Shown: positions 19,913 to 22,490 of the stretch, in pieces | How positions within the stretch are numbered: position 1 is the first letter of the stretch | Layout: the number at the start of each line of letters is the position of its first letter | Assembly: GCA_009760855.2 (NCBI GenBank) | Contig: WPIO01000204.1 | Location: 335,001 to 357,490, forward strand | Direction: 5' to 3' | DNA: 22,490 nt | From: Cristatella mucedo | Lineage: Eukaryota > Bryozoa > Phylactolaemata > Cristatellidae | Program-made: the position numbers and the translations under genes | The notes under the pieces: generated by a model | What the model was told of the DNA's origin: nothing | What the model saw: the letters and a program-made list of their open reading frames with translations, nothing else | Database searches by the model: none

Positions 19913-20009
19913 TGTGGTCGGCGATCCTCTATCGCCACTGCAAGCGGTGGTGATAGCGGTCAAGGCTGTCCTGTCGCTATACAAAAATAGGCAGTTAAAT
20001 CTGCTAGTA

Positions 20010-20018
20010 TTTTTTTTT
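20010..20018 (+). terminator. Polymerase III T-run terminator
   Basis: Nine consecutive T; four or more suffice for polymerase III termination. It is the first such run after the A and B boxes. Confidence 0.55.
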
Positions 20019-21398
20019 AAAGCGCTTCAGGTAGGAGGACTAATTGTGGTCCTATGTCATGTGACAACCGAGTGCATTACCATACGGGTGGGGGCGCGGC
20101 CACTTGGGCGTGGCTTTCTTTGCTGCCTGCTGGCACCTGATATCCCACCATTACTTTGCCATGGATCAGGCGAGATCGTTTTGCAGCCTCATGACAGCTC
20201 ACATCGGGCTCCAGTCACTGGCCCTCACCCTGGTCCACACCAGGTGTCCCCAGCGGTCACGGTGAAACGCCTGCAATTGTAGGGCACTAGCAGCAGCTGA
20301 TTTATCGGTCGTTAACTGTCGCTGATCGCAAGCACCATTCCGGGACACAGAGCTTGTACGGCAACGACTGAGGAGGTGTTATGTGAGGCTATCGTCCGGA
20401 TGCTACCAAGGGTACACGCCTGCTGGCACATCGGGCCACCGTGATGGATGGTCGACGCTCAAGCAATCATTTCGGACCAAAGCAAGTATATTTACACATC
20501 GCGAGGGTAAAACAAAAGCTTCCAAACGAACAAGCTACCTATGGACCGAATGGGGTGCTACCGGTCGATTGCACGGGCTTCGAGAATGAGTAGTGCCTAG
20601 TAATTATGGATGCCCGATGTCCGTCAGAGACGTCTGCTTGGAGGACAGACCAGGATGAGCAGGCAAAGGGTCTGGGTGACTATTTGGCTGGGGAGAAGGC
20701 ACTGACTGACACTTCTATATAATCGCACACAGCTAGTGATACATTGGTATAGTACCTCGGAGAACTTGATTTGCATGTATGCACTATCCTTAGGCTGCAT
20801 AAGAAGCAATTGTATATAGTTACCGGTTCAAAATATCATTTCCGAATTTACATATTTTTTGCATAGTCCCACCGCTTGCAGTGTGCAATCAAGGAAAGCG
20901 CACTGCAATATTCAAACCCACGAGCCAGGCAGCGAAGGAGACCACTTTAGCTGTTGGGTAAGTTAATGGCAGTAACATTTTATGAGGTTGGGCGACGGTT
21001 AATGAGGCTTAAAGGTCCTCTAAAGACGCGGTCGGCATACAGAGGGCGTGTATAGATGAAGTGTACCTATAACGATGGGTCGGTGAAGTTAGGGGGCTAA
21101 TGGTTCTATGAACCCCAGAGGAGCGGAGACTGCAGAGGACGAGGACCGACTAACATTTGGCTCCATTGGCTTATGCCGTGCCCGAAGCCACTTTATTTCT
21201 TGGGCTTTGCAAGCATTCGTCTTTCTAGCATATCCTTCCACAACTTTATCAAAAAAAATGAAGACATTAGCACAAATACGCTGTAGAGAATAGGTTGCAT
21301 TTATATCCGATTCCATAACATTTTAGAGTAAGAGTTGAGATTACCAAAACGTCTCGATAGAATCCTGAGTGTTACTTTCGGCACTGGAAACTGATAAA

Positions 21399-22490
21399 CA
21401 TTCGTAAGTTCCTTATAAAGTTACAGAAAATTAATAGATACTGCACAAGATGTAACTCATTTATAAATAAACCCTTGATAGTAGCTGGCTCGCAGCTCGC
21501 ATACCGATTTATGCAGGTACATCCTTGACAAGTAGTTACAAAAAGAACTAGATACACTCTCGGCACAAAAGTAAACACCACAAAGCTCGAAGGATCTCAC
21601 AAGCATTACTTAAATATGCCCTCCCGTAGAGCGTCATGAGACTGGTAAGTTCATTGCGCCTAAATATTTTTAAAAGGCTGCTAGCTGATTTTAAACTATC
21701 CTTCTTGGCACCAACTGTAAACACTGCTCTCATCAGATGGACCGCTTCGCAGTACTTAATTAGGCTAGCGGTAGCCGGCCGATTGGTGCTGGTATGCAGG
21801 AAGGTTCCTGACCACTGTGGCAAAGCCTACTAGAAAGAGAATTCTTGGCGACAGATTGAATGCAAACGAAATGTATGACTCTGGTAACTGAGAATGTACA
21901 CTCCAGGGTTTGGCAAAACACATTTCAACAATATAACTGAGCAAGCGGCCAAAATCGTGATGTTTACAAGTTACTCTCGAGGCGAATACTTCGGCAGTGC
22001 CCAGTGTTTGTGTTTAGTGACACCTATTGTTCACGTGCAGCATTAAATGCATTATGGCTCCAGTGATACTTAAAATATTGTTTACTAAATTGCGGTCTGA
22101 AGAGAAACTTTAACAAGGACCTGTGGTTTAATACTCTTCTTTTTCCGTACTTCCTTCTAGCAAGTGGTGGTAAAAGTCACCAGTATTTCTTGATCACCGT
22201 TCATAGGCTACTGTCTCTAACTGTCCTACTAGCGAGTTCTTACTCAGCATAGTACAGGCACGCATTGACAAGTTAATCTCGCTGGAGCCACTTGGCCGCT
22301 TTTGTGTCCGACAATGCTATTGCGGCTACGGTTGGCAAGGGAGAATAACCTGCTCCTACGTCCGAAAGCGACAGGATTGGTAGCAATGTGTTTGAAAGAA
22401 AAGTAATTAAAGTGATTCCATGAACACATAATTTATTAGCCAGCTCTTAGCCATCATTAGCTTCGTCAGAAAACCCAGCAAGTTAACATG
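21399..22490. repeat. Young duplication, copy B, block 2 (cut by window end)
   Basis: Partner of 9659-10770 at offset 11720. The last base of the window still aligns with copy A, so the duplication continues beyond the window. The minus-strand frame at 21548-21823 is ten residues longer than its copy-A partner because TGG here is TAG there (9859), which argues against a conserved protein. Confidence 0.9.
21580..22040. repeat. Near-identical tract shared with 9860-10320
   Basis: Copy-B member of the 461-bp tract with two differences in total. Its edges are sharp: T/C at 9859/21579 on the left, and a cluster of changes starting at 10322/22042 on the right. Confidence 0.85.

Larger units (their letters stand above)
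19843..20018 (+). mobile_element. tRNA-derived SINE (polymerase III unit)
   Basis: A tRNA-like head begins GCCGTAA, followed by an A box, a TTTTCAC stretch like the anticodon loop of tRNA-Glu(TTC), a perfect 7-bp hairpin CGACCTC/GAGGTCG with a six-base loop (19880-19899), and a B box. The acceptor stem pairs in only four positions (GCCG with CGGC at 19919-19923 area), so this is not a working tRNA. The tRNA-unrelated body contains a second stem TATCGCCAC/GTGGTGATA (about 19930-19955) and ends at a nine-T run. A split promoter and terminator about 175 bp apart form a coherent polymerase III unit, as in tRNA SINEs. The true 3' end could lie further right, since no target-site duplication was found. 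Confidence 0.65.
18643..21398. other. Copy-B-specific 2.76-kb segment
   Basis: Inserted precisely between TAGCATTA (18635-18642) and CATTCGTAAGTTCC (21399 on), which are adjacent in copy A at 9658/9659. The ends (GGTATTTCTCTGGCGG and CACTGGAAACTGATAAA) show no terminal inverted or direct repeats and no target-site duplication, so a deletion from copy A is at least as likely as an insertion in B. It contains a tRNA-derived SINE (19843-20018) and a GC-richer stretch at about 20050-20600. No reverse transcriptase, transposase or host protein was recognised. A doubled TGTCTAGAACA occurs near 19134-19157. Confidence 0.7.

Noticed and set aside
19843-19923. Functional tRNA gene
   Set aside because: Acceptor and T stems pair poorly and an extra hairpin sits between the anticodon-like loop and the B box; a SINE head fits better.
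19836-20282. 148-codon plus-strand frame
   Set aside because: It runs through the tRNA-like head, the T-run (read as FFF) and a GC-rich stretch. No domain, and better explained by the SINE.
1-22490. CRISPR array, operon, phage or other prokaryotic defence system
   Set aside because: No spaced direct repeats, no ribosome-binding sites with adjoining genes, and the repeats are eukaryotic LINEs and SINEs.

Overview
This is intergenic, repeat-rich animal DNA, most likely from an invertebrate. It has moderate AT bias, degenerate non-LTR retrotransposons of the CR1/L2 (Jockey-superfamily) type and tRNA-derived short elements. I see no intact host gene: no recognisable conserved exon, no open reading frame that keeps its frame or its amino acids between duplicated copies, and no operon-like order. 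The organism cannot be named from the sequence.

The main structure is a large direct duplication. Copy A covers about 810-10770 and copy B about 10950 to the window end at 22490. The copies have not diverged evenly. The left part (A 810-1333 and 3868-5500; B 10950-11672 and 11673-13245) is an old pair, recognisable at only about 65-70% identity by eye. From A 5557 / B 14580 onward the pair is young, about 93-95% identical (A 5557-9658 = B 14580-18642; A 9659-10770 = B 21399-22490). Inside the young part is a 461-bp tract (A 9860-10320 = B 21580-22040) with only two mismatches. So at least two duplication or homogenisation events of different age are superimposed.

The copies also differ by large insertions or deletions. 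Copy A alone carries a nested retrotransposon cluster at 1336-3864: an outer CR1/L2-type 3' fragment on the minus strand with an ATT-repeat tail, interrupted by a second, better preserved 5'-truncated element at 2073-3822. Both carry candidate target-site duplications, and copy B shows the empty site near 11660-11683. Copy B alone carries about 180 bp at 11475-11655, about 1.3 kb at 13246-14579 (a tRNA-like sequence plus an orphan LINE 3' end that matches the outer element), and about 2.76 kb at 18643-21398 (a tRNA-derived SINE with A box, B box and T-run terminator).

The left edge (1-809) holds one decayed reverse transcriptase fragment at 339-591. I found no evidence of a new multi-gene system. 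The observations most worth following are the mosaic age of the duplication, the near-identical 461-bp tract, and the datable nested insertion.
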